Below, one piece after another: positions 9,475 to 18,802 of a DNA stretch of 64,000 nt. Under the pieces are notes generated by a model, which searched no databases, was not told the DNA's origin, and saw nothing but the letters and a program-made list of their open reading frames with translations. Source of the DNA: Cyclobacterium sp. 1_MG-2023. GTDB lineage: Bacteria > Bacteroidota > Bacteroidia > Cytophagales > Cyclobacteriaceae. The stretch spans positions 124,001 through 188,000 of the forward strand of contig NZ_JAUOPC010000009.1 in the NCBI RefSeq assembly GCF_030546805.1, written 5' to 3'. Numbering within the stretch: position 1 is the first letter of the stretch; each line of letters begins with the position of its first letter. The translations under genes were made by a program, and so were the position numbers.

Positions 9475-9616
9475 CTAGAGCTGCTGTTGTGGGCTTGCTC
9501 CTTTTATCAGAGCAAAGGGATAGTACTCGGTTGGCCCATTGAGCCCTGAATTATCATTGTTTCCCTGCCAAATTACAGCCCCTATCAATTTGCATCTCAG
9601 CGAGCATTCATTAACC
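9475..9616 (-). pseudogene. Unassigned C-terminal gene fragment
   Basis: On the minus strand one frame, ending in TAG at 9475-9477, reads with good coding character: ...IGAVIWQGNNDNSGLNG, then PTEYYPFALIKGASPQQQL and stop. The composition and the aromatic motifs look like the C-terminus of a secreted carbohydrate-active enzyme, but no start or upstream domain remains in frame. It lies between the susCD terminator and a minus-strand terminator. I cannot assign a family, and the upstream limit is approximate. Confidence 0.35.
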
Positions 9617-9983
9617 GTCTAGTTCTTGGATTAAGAAATTTCTCTGGTTTGATTGGTAGTGAAAGCGATAATTTGAAGTGTAGGTTTAGCCGGTAATGAG
9701 CAACCAGTCTCCTAGCTAGATATCTTGGGAATCTTGGGATACCAATAGAATTAAAGCCATTAAGTAAGAGGTGAAAGGGTATGTGTTTCCTAAGTAGGTA
9801 AAACGCCTTGCTTGGCTCACACAGGATATCATGGCATATGAGGTATTGCCTGATAAGCAAAATATAATGGGTTTTCAGCTAAGTTTCCCTATGTTTTTAA
9901 ACTTCAATTATAAGAATAGGTACGTATCAACTTAAAATTAATTTACCTTTTGACGCTGAATGAAGTTTCTCACAGGTAGAAAA
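9617..9983. other. Non-coding or decayed DNA between two terminators
   Basis: This is part of a 620-base gap. A minus-strand open frame of 87 codons (9597-9860) is rich in Arg, Leu and Pro and resembles nothing I recognise. I treat it as decayed sequence rather than a gene. Confidence 0.35.
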
Positions 9984-10028
9984 TAAAAAAAGATCAGCGT
10001 CTATATGGGCTGATCTTCTTTCTTTTTT
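9984..10028 (-). terminator. Intrinsic terminator of the ROK-MFS-regulator operon
   Basis: The stem AAGATCAGC / GCTGATCTT flanks a 10-base loop. On the minus strand it is followed by a run of T (TTTTTTTATTTT). It lies about 40 bases after the stop of the 10066 gene. T-rich sequence on both sides makes it potentially bidirectional. Confidence 0.8.
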
Positions 10029-10065
10029 ATTGATTAGAATTCTACTTTCTACCTTATTTCATCAA

Positions 10066-11364
10066 TCAAATCCATTCAAACCTTTTGTGTGCATGAGACA
10101 ATTCCCCATGGCTATTGATCAATATCAAGGTAAGGATAGCCAGTATTATCATTATTATTAACAATACATTTCTCCAGGTTTTAGTAGCCGCTGCACGCGC
10201 TGAAAACATGGGTTTCAATTTTGGTATAAAGGCCAAAATAATAATATAATTGATGATGTATAGAAATTGTTCAATTCTATAAAAGCTTAAAAAAGACCCC
10301 GTTAACATGATTGTGAACAAAATATATGTTCCAAAATAACTTTTGAAAAGCATGGATATTTCCGTGTAACTTATCTGTGGGCCTTGGAGTGCTTTTTTAC
10401 TTGAAAATAACCTGATCCAATAAACCGATAAAGCCAAGATGCTTGTAAGTGCAACCAATTGAACAGCTGTCATCCAGGTTTTTGGTTGGCTTACAAATGC
10501 ACCCAAAGTTTCTGAGAAATCTTTCATTAAAAAAGATTGATGCCATACAAAAAATGGAATGACAAATATTAATCCGACAAGGGGTAGGGTAAGGTTACTT
10601 GTAGAGAATTTACCAGTACTTTCTTCTTTAGGCCAAGAAGAGGTGAATGTTCCATAAGCCATACCTGCACCACCAAAAAAGCCAAGGGAATATTCCATTA
10701 CGTTCCACATATTGAAAGGGATTTCTGCCACATTACCCAGCACATGAAGGAAATTCCCAAAGGCGAAGCCAAAACCAGCTCCCAATCCCGAATACATGGC
10801 CACTCTCATGGCACTATACTTTTTGGTTCTTAGCATGAAATACAACATGGCTATACCACTTCCTGCACAGATTCCCCAAGCTTCAGAACGAGGGGGAGTC
10901 ATTTCAAAACCCAGCTGTTCAATCATTAAATAATAAAAAATGATGCCACCAACAGTCATTTCGATTACGACCTGATGCCATTTAATTTTATTTTTAGGAT
11001 GGTCTTCCAGTACCAGGCCAAATAGTCCTCCCCCAATTAAACCATAGAGCCCCCCAACCACAAATAAACTAGCCAATCCATAATATACATTGATAAAATC
11101 TTCCCCTCTACCATAACCCACAAGAATACCATAACTCATCATGCCTCCAAAACCCCAACCAACAGCCCCGGCAAAAGCGGCTTTGATGGCCTTGTTATAC
11201 CAGTCCTCTCTTTTGGCAAGTAGGAGTATACTAAGAGCGCCTATACCGCCGGCCCAAGCGGCACCTTGTTCATGACCAAACTGCCCGCGAATAGCCCAAG
11301 CTGTGGCCAAAGCCATACCTGCAATGATGATGGATAGTATGGTATTTTTATCTAAATGTTTCAT
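10066..11364 (-). CDS. Polytopic inner-membrane protein of unknown function, last gene of the sugar operon
   Basis: 432-aa integral membrane protein with roughly 10-12 hydrophobic helices. The first half is very glycine-rich, with RGQFGHEQGAAWAGG, GWGFGGMMSYG and GGLYGLIGGGLFG. It ends in a short hydrophilic His-containing tail (HGELSHAHKRFEWI). The start at 11364 (MKHLDKN) is chosen because the first helix follows at once; the frame stays open upstream without signal-like sequence. It lies 169 bases downstream of the XylR-type regulator and shares the terminator at 9984, so it probably belongs to the ROK-MFS-regulator unit. I do not recognise the family. A role in uptake or sensing of the same sugar is guesswork from context. 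Confidence 0.7.
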   Translation of the reverse strand: MKHLDKNTILSIIIAGMALATAWAIRGQFGHEQGAAWAGGIGALSILLLAKREDWYNKAIKAAFAGAVGWGFGGMMSYGILVGYGRGEDFINVYYGLASLFVVGGLYGLIGGGLFGLVLEDHPKNKIKWHQVVIEMTVGGIIFYYLMIEQLGFEMTPPRSEAWGICAGSGIAMLYFMLRTKKYSAMRVAMYSGLGAGFGFAFGNFLHVLGNVAEIPFNMWNVMEYSLGFFGGAGMAYGTFTSSWPKEESTGKFSTSNLTLPLVGLIFVIPFFVWHQSFLMKDFSETLGAFVSQPKTWMTAVQLVALTSILALSVYWIRLFSSKKALQGPQISYTEISMLFKSYFGTYILFTIMLTGSFLSFYRIEQFLYIINYIIILAFIPKLKPMFSARAAATKTWRNVLLIIMIILAILTLILINSHGELSHAHKRFEWI

Positions 11365-11533
11365 AACCGGAAAATGGATAAAGGTTGAAAATATTTTGGG
11401 TATGTTTTTATAGTATACCTTATGGAACAAAAAAATACCATTCAAAATAATGGCATTATATGAACGGTTGTGAGGGATTATTTGGCGGTGAATTAAGTTG
11501 GGGATATTATTGATGGCAAAGAGAGTGGGTGGC

Positions 11534-12697
11534 TTATTTCCCGGCAAGGTATCGCTTTCTGTATTCAATAGGATTACATCCTTTTACTTGCTTGAATTGC
11601 CTAGCAATGTTTTTACTGTCGTTTAAGCCCAGGTCCATGGCGATCTCAAAAACAGTTTGATCAGTCTCCAGAAGCTTTTGAGTGAATTTTTCTATTCGTA
11701 GGTTAAAAATGTACTTGTAAATGGGGTAGCCAGTTATTTGAAGAAAACGTTTCTCAAGACTTCTTCTGGAAAGAGGCACTTGCTTTACTACTTCTTCTAC
11801 TTGAAGGTTTTTTTCTATATTTTTATGAATATATTTCAATGACGAAGCGATATGGTCATCATTGGTTGCATAGATATCAGTAGATTGCCTGGTGATAACT
11901 TGGGTAGGTTTTACCCGGATATCATAAAAATTTGATGCAGTGGTTTGGATCATTTGTTCCATCAACTTGGCAGTATCATATCCCCCTTTTTCTATATCCA
12001 AGCCAATGCTAGACAGCGGAGGGTCTGATAGTTCACAAAGCATTTCATCATTATCTACCCCCAAAACAGCAACTTCTTCAGGAATCCGGATTTTATTTTG
12101 CTTGCAAGCTTCGGTAATATGGAGCCCTTGGTTGTCATCACAGGTCATGAGCGCAATGGGTTTTGGCAAAGACAATAGCCATTTGCTCAAAGAATTACTC
12201 TTGTAGTACCACAAATCTGTAGAACGGGATTTTCTGTGCTCAAAGTAATTTACTTTGTAGCCCATCGCATTGATTTTCTTTTCGAAACCTTCAGCCCGTT
12301 CTCTTGACCAAACGATATCATTGAAACCGTAAAAAGCAAAGTTTTTAAAGCCCTTTTTGAGAAAGTAGGAAGCACCCATTTCACCGGCTTCATGGTAAGC
12401 ACCTGTAATATTCGGAATTTCTGAAAACCTCTCTTTAAAATCTTGTGCAACCACAGGGATTTTGGAATCAACAAGCAATTCCAAGTCTATTTCATTGTAC
12501 AATTGTCCGATGATACCATCTGCTCCCCAGTCCTTGGCCCAGTCGAGGATGCCCTTAATGCCAATTGTTTCCCTATAGTAAAGGGGCATGCGGCAATAGG
12601 TCCATGGTCCATGCTCAGCAGAATACTTTGATATTCCTTTTAATAAACTCTTACTGTACTCTTCGGCAAAATCCAAGAGCAAAATAATCTTATACAT
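11534..12697 (-). CDS. XylR-type AraC-family transcriptional regulator with LacI-like sugar-binding domain
   Basis: 387-aa cytoplasmic regulator. Residues ~1-270 form a periplasmic-binding-protein/LacI-like effector domain (MYKIILLLDFAEEYSK, GILDWAKDWGADGIIG, VAVLGVDNDEMLC). Residues ~285-385 are an AraC-type double HTH (VEEVVKQVPLSRRSLEKRF, ending KGCNPIEYRKRY). This is the architecture of xylose regulator XylR; here the effector is presumably the sugar handled by the locus. The stop of the upstream MFS gene is 3 bases before its start, so it is cotranscribed with the permease and kinase and may autoregulate the operon and the divergent hydrolase genes. Confidence 0.9.
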   Translation of the reverse strand: MYKIILLLDFAEEYSKSLLKGISKYSAEHGPWTYCRMPLYYRETIGIKGILDWAKDWGADGIIGQLYNEIDLELLVDSKIPVVAQDFKERFSEIPNITGAYHEAGEMGASYFLKKGFKNFAFYGFNDIVWSRERAEGFEKKINAMGYKVNYFEHRKSRSTDLWYYKSNSLSKWLLSLPKPIALMTCDDNQGLHITEACKQNKIRIPEEVAVLGVDNDEMLCELSDPPLSSIGLDIEKGGYDTAKLMEQMIQTTASNFYDIRVKPTQVITRQSTDIYATNDDHIASSLKYIHKNIEKNLQVEEVVKQVPLSRRSLEKRFLQITGYPIYKYIFNLRIEKFTQKLLETDQTVFEIAMDLGLNDSKNIARQFKQVKGCNPIEYRKRYLAGK

Positions 12698-12700
12698 TTT

Positions 12701-13948
12701 TTACTTAAAGATATCCTTCAAACTTTTGGTAGCATTGGTGACCAATGGTTTGGCCCAAATGCCAATGCTTAAGATGTATCCTAAAGTAAACAAAAGAAAT
12801 AACATGGACAATTTAAGTCCTACAAGTTCTGCTAATCCACCAATTATTAGCGGCACAATCGCTCCTCCCGCTATTCCCGTACATAAAATCCCTGAGAAGG
12901 TTCCATGGTGATGGGGTACGGAATTGAGTGCCAAAGAAAAGATAATTGACCACATAACAGAAGCAAAAAATCCGGTCAATGGGAAAGCGATTAAAGCTAC
13001 ATTTGCAGGGCCAAAGAGACCTGCTAATAAAGCTAATATGGCCCCTCCTGTAAAGAAAATCAATACGGTTCGACTATCAAGAAATTTAAGCAAAACCAGC
13101 CCCAATAAGCAACCTACAGTTAGCAAACCCCAAAAGTAAGAAATTACAATAGCACCCGTGGTAGATGGGTCTATGTCATGGTAAGATTGAAGAAATTTAG
13201 AAATCCAGTTGGCAATGCCTTGTTCGGTTCCTACATAGCAAAAGATTCCCAAGAAATACAACAACACATACTTATTGGCCAGTAGTTCTTTGAATGCCAC
13301 ACCCACATCAATTTTCTCATCCTCTTTAAGCTCCACTTTCGGGAATTTTGCAAAATAGACGATGATGACCATCAAAAAGGCTATGGCAGCAAACACCCAA
13401 TACAATGAGACCCATTTTAGGTTTTCAGGCACCATGGGGTTTAAAAATGAGAAAATTAAGGAATTGTCTGTTGTATGAATATTTGTTACCAAATAGCTGT
13501 AAAGCATCGGGCTAAGAAAAGAAGCAGCCCCAAAAGCCAATTGGCCCATCACGGAATTAAAAGCAAAATGTTCCTCGCCTCCGGCAGTCCTAAGGAGGGG
13601 GTTAATGACTACCTGTAAAACGGCCATTCCAATACCAATAATAAACAAGGATGTCAAAGCTATGGTAAAGCTTGGAATAAAAGCAAAAAGTAAAGCACCA
13701 ATAAACGCCATGGTAAAGGCAAAGATCAGCATTTTCTTTTCTTTGTATTTTTCCACTAAAATTCCGGAGGGAATAGACATCACTGCATAAGCCACAAAGA
13801 AAGCAAAAGGTAAAAAGCCTGCCAGTCCAATACTTAGAGTAAAACTATCAATAATATCCGGGATGATAGGTCCCAGAATATTGGTAAGAAATGAAATGAC
13901 GAAAAAAATCAATAATATAAGGGCAACTATGAGTGTGTTTTTTTTCAT
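12701..13948 (-). CDS. MFS sugar permease (FucP/GlcP-like)
   Basis: 415-aa inner-membrane transporter with about 12 transmembrane helices in two six-helix halves joined by a charged cytoplasmic loop near 200-215 (KVELKEDEKID). The conserved MFS loop between helices 2 and 3 reads GILVEKYKEKK. The segment VVINPLLRTAGGEEHFAFN matches the NP motif of the fucose/hexose:H+ symporter group. It sits between the ROK kinase (93 bases upstream) and the XylR regulator (3 bases downstream), so it probably brings the released monosaccharide into the cytoplasm for phosphorylation. The exact sugar is not readable. Confidence 0.88.
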   Translation of the reverse strand: MKKNTLIVALILLIFFVISFLTNILGPIIPDIIDSFTLSIGLAGFLPFAFFVAYAVMSIPSGILVEKYKEKKMLIFAFTMAFIGALLFAFIPSFTIALTSLFIIGIGMAVLQVVINPLLRTAGGEEHFAFNSVMGQLAFGAASFLSPMLYSYLVTNIHTTDNSLIFSFLNPMVPENLKWVSLYWVFAAIAFLMVIIVYFAKFPKVELKEDEKIDVGVAFKELLANKYVLLYFLGIFCYVGTEQGIANWISKFLQSYHDIDPSTTGAIVISYFWGLLTVGCLLGLVLLKFLDSRTVLIFFTGGAILALLAGLFGPANVALIAFPLTGFFASVMWSIIFSLALNSVPHHHGTFSGILCTGIAGGAIVPLIIGGLAELVGLKLSMLFLLFTLGYILSIGIWAKPLVTNATKSLKDIFK

Positions 13949-14041
13949 GTCATTATATTGTTAGGCGTAGCAATTTTATTCTATTGTTAAATATTGGAGT
14001 TTTTTGACCAAAAGTGCAGTATTAAGCCAAAATTAAATCGC

Positions 14042-14890
14042 TTAATTGGTGGCATTGACAGGCAGGTCTACAAGGGCAGCGGCTCCCAAAAGCGCAATGT
14101 CTTCGTTTTTTGTCAAATGGATTTTCAATTTTTTAAATGATTCAGGATAGATAAAGTCACTGAAGCTTTCACGCATAGCCTTCTCAAAAAATGGATAGGC
14201 ATTTGCTACCGACCCGCCGATGACGATTGCTTCGGGATCATAAGTATACATTACCACTTGCACTGCAGCTCCAAAATGCTGACCAAAGGCTTTCCATTGT
14301 TCCAAGGCCTCTTTTTCCCCATTTTTGGCAGCGGTAAAGGCATCTAATGCAGTGGTTTGGTATTCGGCACTGAAGAAATTTCCACTGGCATAATATTCTA
14401 TATTGTGGTTAAGGTAAGGAAGTAAACCAATTTCACCGGCACCACAATTTACTCCTGCATATAGCTTGTTTTTGATAATGATGCCTGATCCTAAACCTGT
14501 CCCTATTGACAAGCCTACCATATTGCTGTAACTTTTACCCTTACCAAATTTATGCTCTCCAATGGCAAAGCAGTTGACATCATTGTTTACGAAAACCGGA
14601 AGGTTAAATTCCTGTTCAAGAATGTCTTTTAATGCTACCTTTTTCCAGGAAGGGATGTTGGTTACATTATAAACAATCCCTTTTTCTACATCCACCACTG
14701 ACGGCACACCAATCCCTATTCCCTCTACTTCATGGGCAGTTAGTGGTTTTATAAATTGCATCACTTGGTTAAGCGTAGACTGAAGGTCATTTTTTTCTTT
14801 CAGAAGAGCCTTGGTCTTGTGAATGATTTTTCCTTCGTGTTCAATACCTACCTGTATTTTCGTTCCTCCTAAATCTATTCCTATGTTCAT
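14042..14890 (-). CDS. ROK-family sugar kinase lacking the usual zinc-binding cysteines
   Basis: 282-aa cytoplasmic sugar kinase. The N-terminal phosphate-binding loop is GIDLGGTK. The sugar site includes VNNDVNC (Asp as catalytic base) and SIGTGLGSGII, followed by GAGEIGLLPY. Most ROK kinases have a His and a CxCGxxGCxE zinc motif after that Glu; here the stretch reads NHNIEYYASGNFF with no cysteine cluster, so this is a zinc-less subtype. It is the first gene of a minus-strand operon (kinase, permease, regulator, membrane protein) and is preceded by a good Bacteroidota promoter at 14928. The substrate is probably the sugar imported by the adjacent MFS protein. There is no DNA-binding N-terminal extension, so it is not a NagC-type repressor. 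Confidence 0.88.
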   Translation of the reverse strand: MNIGIDLGGTKIQVGIEHEGKIIHKTKALLKEKNDLQSTLNQVMQFIKPLTAHEVEGIGIGVPSVVDVEKGIVYNVTNIPSWKKVALKDILEQEFNLPVFVNNDVNCFAIGEHKFGKGKSYSNMVGLSIGTGLGSGIIIKNKLYAGVNCGAGEIGLLPYLNHNIEYYASGNFFSAEYQTTALDAFTAAKNGEKEALEQWKAFGQHFGAAVQVVMYTYDPEAIVIGGSVANAYPFFEKAMRESFSDFIYPESFKKLKIHLTKNEDIALLGAAALVDLPVNATN

Positions 14891-15385
14891 TGTATTAAGT
14901 CGGGTATTTTTTAAAAAAAATCAACGACAAATATATCTTAACTTTACCCTTTTAACAACCGAAAATAGAAGTTTTAGGAAAAGTTAACCTTTAATAACTA
15001 CCTGAAAAACAGTGAATAATCAAACTATATATTTGTTTAGATTCTAGTGATATACTTGAAAAGGTTCGTTAGGGCTATTTGAGAGCAATTGTTTTTTTTA
15101 ATAGTCCGAAACTGAATATTACTGTAATGTATTGGATGAATTGAAAAAGTAGAGAAATCAAATTAGTATTAAAGAAACATTAAATATTGTGAAATTTTAG
15201 CCGGACTACATATCTTGAAGCATCAATTTATTTTTAGGTAATAATTAATGGTGCCCCTAAGCGAGTAGAAATAGTCACTGTTAAAAGCAAATAGACTTAT
15301 ACAATTACACAATATAAGTTTCTATAAGAAGAAATATATTTTACTAAAATAAGTTTAGCGTTTAATTAACAACAATCCATAAACA
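14891..15385. other. Divergent intergenic region between the kinase operon and the phosphatase/sialidase operon
   Basis: A 495-base AT-rich control region with no gene. It contains the minus-strand promoter at 14928-14958. No clear operator palindrome was found by eye. It is the natural place for the XylR-type regulator to act on both operons. Confidence 0.5.
14928..14958 (-). promoter_or_regulatory. Predicted Bacteroidota sigma-A promoter for the ROK kinase operon
   Basis: On the minus strand TATATTTG (14928-14935) matches the -7 consensus TAnnTTTG, and TTG (14956-14958) sits 20 bases upstream, as expected for the -33 element. The kinase start is 37 bases downstream. Confidence 0.6.
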
Positions 15386-16636
15386 ATGAAATCACAAAGT
15401 AAAAAAGTTAACATTTTTATTTGCTTTTTATCACTCCTGGTTTTTTATGCGACCACTTTAAGTGCTCAGGAAGAACCCAGTGGAATTTATTTGACCTGGG
15501 AAAAAGATCCCACCAGTACAATGACAATTGATTGGCATCTAAAAACCAATGCTACGCAAACTTTATTTTATCGCAAAAAGGGAGATGAAAATTGGATGAA
15601 GAAAACCGGAAATGTATCTGATTTCCCATTTTCTGATCGTAAGATCCATCGGGTTTTTCTTTCAGGTCTGTCGGCAGACCAAGCGTATGAGGTTAAGTTT
15701 GGAGCTTACGAAAGAGTTTATTACTTTAAAACCATGCCCAAGGATATTTCCAGAAACCCGATCAAGTTTGCAATAGGGGGAGATACCATGCATGACCAAA
15801 AGGTAATGGAAAAAACCAATCTTCAAGTTTTACCATACAATCCTGATTTTATAATAATAGGTGGTGATCTGGCATATGCCAATGGTGATGGGAAAAATGT
15901 AAAAAGGTGGTATGCTTGGTTTGAAGCAGTGAAAAACACATTGATACATGAAGATGGACGTATGATACCCATCATGCTCGGGATAGGTAACCATGAAGTT
16001 AAAAGTGGTTTTGATGCAGAGTCCATCCCTGAGCATTTGAAGGAAGAAAAGAGAAAAGAAAGCGCACCATTTTATTATAATCTTTTTGCTTTTCCGGGGC
16101 AACCGGGTTATGGGGTGCTTGAATTTGGTAAATACCTTAGTTTTCTCTTTCTTGATTCAGACCATACGAATGCCATTGATGGTCCACAAAAAGATTGGCT
16201 TGCCCGAGAATTGGCCCTTCTGAAAGAAAAAAACACCACCCACGTAATGGCCATTTATCATGTTCCGGCTTACCCTTCTGCCAGATCCTTTACAGGGAAA
16301 ACCCAGTCGATGATTCGAAAACATTGGGTGCCTTTATTTGAAAAGTCCACTATGAACTTGGCGTTTGAGAATCACGACCATGCCTATAAACGAACCTACC
16401 CAATTAAAAACAATAATGTGGATGAGGACGGAATCGTCTATATAGGGGATGGGTCCTGGGGAACCAGACCGCGTACTGTTCATGATGCAGCAAGTACTTG
16501 GTATTTAGAAACTTCCCAATCCGTGAGGGCATTTACCCTTGTAACCCTTCAGGGCAAAAGCTTTAACATTATTACAGTAGATGAGGATGGAAACATCATC
16601 GACAGTTATCCAAATAATCCATTGATAAAACCATGA
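15386..16636 (+). CDS. Secreted purple-acid-phosphatase-type metallophosphatase
   Basis: 416 aa with a signal peptide ending near LSA-Q (residue 27). The N-terminal fibronectin-like PAP domain (~30-117; GIYLTWEKDPTSTMTIDW) is followed by the metallophosphatase domain. That domain carries GGD (131-133), GGDLAY (159-164), GNHE (201-204), YHVP (291-294) and NHDHAYKR (329-336). This matches the five purple acid phosphatase blocks, although the last block has Asn where GHxH is usual. The stop overlaps the start of the next gene (ATGA at 16633), so the two are translationally coupled. In this operon it could remove phosphate, or simply serve as a periplasmic phosphoesterase acting on decorated glycans. 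Confidence 0.85.
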   Translation: MKSQSKKVNIFICFLSLLVFYATTLSAQEEPSGIYLTWEKDPTSTMTIDWHLKTNATQTLFYRKKGDENWMKKTGNVSDFPFSDRKIHRVFLSGLSADQAYEVKFGAYERVYYFKTMPKDISRNPIKFAIGGDTMHDQKVMEKTNLQVLPYNPDFIIIGGDLAYANGDGKNVKRWYAWFEAVKNTLIHEDGRMIPIMLGIGNHEVKSGFDAESIPEHLKEEKRKESAPFYYNLFAFPGQPGYGVLEFGKYLSFLFLDSDHTNAIDGPQKDWLARELALLKEKNTTHVMAIYHVPAYPSARSFTGKTQSMIRKHWVPLFEKSTMNLAFENHDHAYKRTYPIKNNNVDEDGIVYIGDGSWGTRPRTVHDAASTWYLETSQSVRAFTLVTLQGKSFNIITVDEDGNIIDSYPNNPLIKP

Positions 16637-17739
16637 AAAATTACCGAGAATTACTAAGCTATTCTTTTTTATTATCGCTATTGATAATCACTGCGGCTTG
16701 CAGTGGAGAAAATAAAACCGAAGCTGTTGAAGAAAAGGACGAAGCAGTTGTCCAAGAGGCAAAGCTTACTACAGAGGAATATGAGCATATTTTTGGTGAG
16801 GACAGACCCTTTGCCCAGTGTCATGCTTCTACCATTACCGGTCTAGGTGATGGGAATTATTTGGCTGCATGGTTTGCAGGCTCTCATGAAAAACACAATG
16901 ATGTAGGGATTTGGGTCTCTAAAGGAAAAGCCGGTGATTGGAGCGAGCCTGAATTACTGGTAAAAGTAAGAAATGAACCACACTGGAATCCAGTATTGTT
17001 CAATGCACCTGATGGTAAGGTTTATTTGTATTTTAAAGTTGGAAAGGAAATAGACTATTGGGAAACTTGGGTTCAATACACTGAAGATGGAGGAGAGACT
17101 TGGTCTGAAGCAAGGGAATTGGTTCCGGGAGATAAAGGAGGCCGAGGTCCTGTGAGAAATCATATGCTGGTTTTATCAGACGGTACTTGGTTGGCTCCTG
17201 CCTCAGATGAGAAAAACAAAGTATGGACAGTATTTGTTGACAGGTCTGAAGATGGTGGGAAAACGTGGACGGCTACAGAAAAGCTTGATATGGACCGCTC
17301 AGTAATTACGGGAGAAGGAGTGATTCAACCTGCATTATGGGAGTCAAAACCCGGTCATGTGCACATGCTGATGCGTAGCAGTTCCGGAAATATCTGTAGG
17401 TCAGACTCTGAGGATTATGGAAAAACTTGGTCTAAGGTTACAGAAATTGAATTGCCCAATAACAACAGCGGGATAGACGTTGCTCATATAGAAGGGGAGA
17501 AAATTGCTTTGATCTATAACCCTGTTGCTGAAAATTGGGGTGATAGGTTCCCAATCTCTATTGCTGTTTCTGAAGACAATGGTAAAACCTGGCCTTTGAA
17601 ATTTGAGATAGAAAAGGGAGAGGGTGATGATGAGCTTTCTTATCCTGCCATGTTTTATGAAGATGGTCACTTGGTTGCCTGTTATACTTGGAACCGAGAA
17701 ACGGTTGCTTTTTGGAAAGGTAAACTGGAAGGGATTTAA
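16633..17739 (+). CDS. Sialidase-fold (BNR/Asp-box) lipoprotein
   Basis: 368-aa lipoprotein with lipobox TAAC (Cys23). It has a six-bladed propeller signature with four Asp-boxes of the type S/T-E-D-x-G-x-TW (YTEDGGETW, RSEDGGKTW, DSEDYGKTW, VSEDNGKTW). The early block CHASTI...AWFAGSHEKHNDV is shared with the second sialidase-fold protein at 18799. BNR_2-type proteins are commonly annotated as exo-alpha-sialidase, but the family includes other glycan hydrolases and lyases, and the GH33 Arg triad cannot be confirmed by eye. It overlaps the upstream phosphatase by 4 bases and is followed 13 bases later by the deacetylase. Confidence 0.82.
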   Translation: MKNYRELLSYSFLLSLLIITAACSGENKTEAVEEKDEAVVQEAKLTTEEYEHIFGEDRPFAQCHASTITGLGDGNYLAAWFAGSHEKHNDVGIWVSKGKAGDWSEPELLVKVRNEPHWNPVLFNAPDGKVYLYFKVGKEIDYWETWVQYTEDGGETWSEARELVPGDKGGRGPVRNHMLVLSDGTWLAPASDEKNKVWTVFVDRSEDGGKTWTATEKLDMDRSVITGEGVIQPALWESKPGHVHMLMRSSSGNICRSDSEDYGKTWSKVTEIELPNNNSGIDVAHIEGEKIALIYNPVAENWGDRFPISIAVSEDNGKTWPLKFEIEKGEGDDELSYPAMFYEDGHLVACYTWNRETVAFWKGKLEGI

Positions 17740-17752
17740 ATTTTAGTATTAC

Positions 17753-18802
17753 ATGCGAATTTTATTTAGTAGCTTACTCTTACTATTGCTGTATAGCCAA
17801 GCAGTTTTAAGCCAACAAGAAATGACTTACGCTGAAAAATTGGGTTTTCCTAAAGGGAAGAAAGTAGTTATCTTTCATGTAGATGACGCGGGAATGTCCT
17901 TTGAATCAAATGAAGGGGCAAGAAAATCCATACATGAGGGCGTAGCTACTTCTTGTAGTATCATGATGCCTTGCCCTTGGGCTTCTAGTTTTGTAAAAGA
18001 TGCGAAGATAGATGCAATGGATGCAGGGCTTCATTTAACACTTACCTCTGAGTGGAAACATTACCGATGGCCTCCGCTAGCAGGTAAGGCGGCTGTACCT
18101 GGTTTGGTAGATGAAGAAGGGGCAATGTGGTCTTCTGTAGCCGAAGTGGTAGCGAATGCCAGCCCTGATGAGGTAGAAATAGAAATCCGTGCCCAAATTG
18201 ATCGGGCATTAACTCTAGGATTGAAACCAACCCATATGGATAGTCATATGGGAACCCTATTTTATCACCCTCCCTTTCTTGAACGGTACATAAAAGTGGG
18301 GATAGAATATGGTATTCCGGTAATGTTTCCTGGTGGGAACAATAAGCTGCTTGGGATTTCTATGAACAGCAACTTGATCAAACAACTCAAAAGACAAGGG
18401 AAATACAAAGAAGGCATGAAATTGCCCAATAATCCTATTATGGAAAGAACTCCCTTGGTAGCCAGACAATTGTGGGAGGCAGGCTTGCCGGTTTTGGATG
18501 ACCTACATACCACAAGTGGAAACTGGTCACCAGAATATGAAGTAAGTGATAAGGAGTTAGGGGCATATAAGGTGGAGAAATGTAAAGAATTGCTCAAACT
18601 TATGGAGCCCGGTTTGGCCATGGTGATTGTTCACAGTAACGGAGATAGAAATACATTTGACAGGATTAGCGGCTCAGGTAAATCCAGGTATGCAGACATG
18701 CTGGCCATGACCTCACCGGAACTAAGAAAATTCATTGAAGATGAAGGGATTATTTTAACTACTTGGGCTGAAGTAATGGATAGAAGAAAAAAAGTGAAAT
18801 GA
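17753..18802 (+). CDS. Secreted YdjC/ChbG-family carbohydrate deacetylase
   Basis: 349 aa with a signal peptide (~1-20, ending VLSQQ). The YdjC fold is marked by HVDDAG (Asp44-Asp45, metal and base), GLHLTL, and THMDSHMGT, which carries the second pair of metal-binding His residues. It ends with IVHSNGD and a C-terminal capping helix. Family members remove N- or O-acetyl groups from amino sugars such as chitobiose; ChbG is cytosolic, whereas this copy is exported. It lies between two sialidase-fold genes and overlaps the second by ATGA. An acetylated amino or nonulosonic sugar is therefore a plausible substrate (inference). Confidence 0.85.
   Translation: MRILFSSLLLLLLYSQAVLSQQEMTYAEKLGFPKGKKVVIFHVDDAGMSFESNEGARKSIHEGVATSCSIMMPCPWASSFVKDAKIDAMDAGLHLTLTSEWKHYRWPPLAGKAAVPGLVDEEGAMWSSVAEVVANASPDEVEIEIRAQIDRALTLGLKPTHMDSHMGTLFYHPPFLERYIKVGIEYGIPVMFPGGNNKLLGISMNSNLIKQLKRQGKYKEGMKLPNNPIMERTPLVARQLWEAGLPVLDDLHTTSGNWSPEYEVSDKELGAYKVEKCKELLKLMEPGLAMVIVHSNGDRNTFDRISGSGKSRYADMLAMTSPELRKFIEDEGIILTTWAEVMDRRKKVK

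Noticed and set aside
9597-9860. 87-codon minus-strand ORF
   Set aside because: Arg/Leu/Pro-rich composition with no recognisable motif. It overlaps a better-looking frame fragment, so it is probably chance in decayed DNA.
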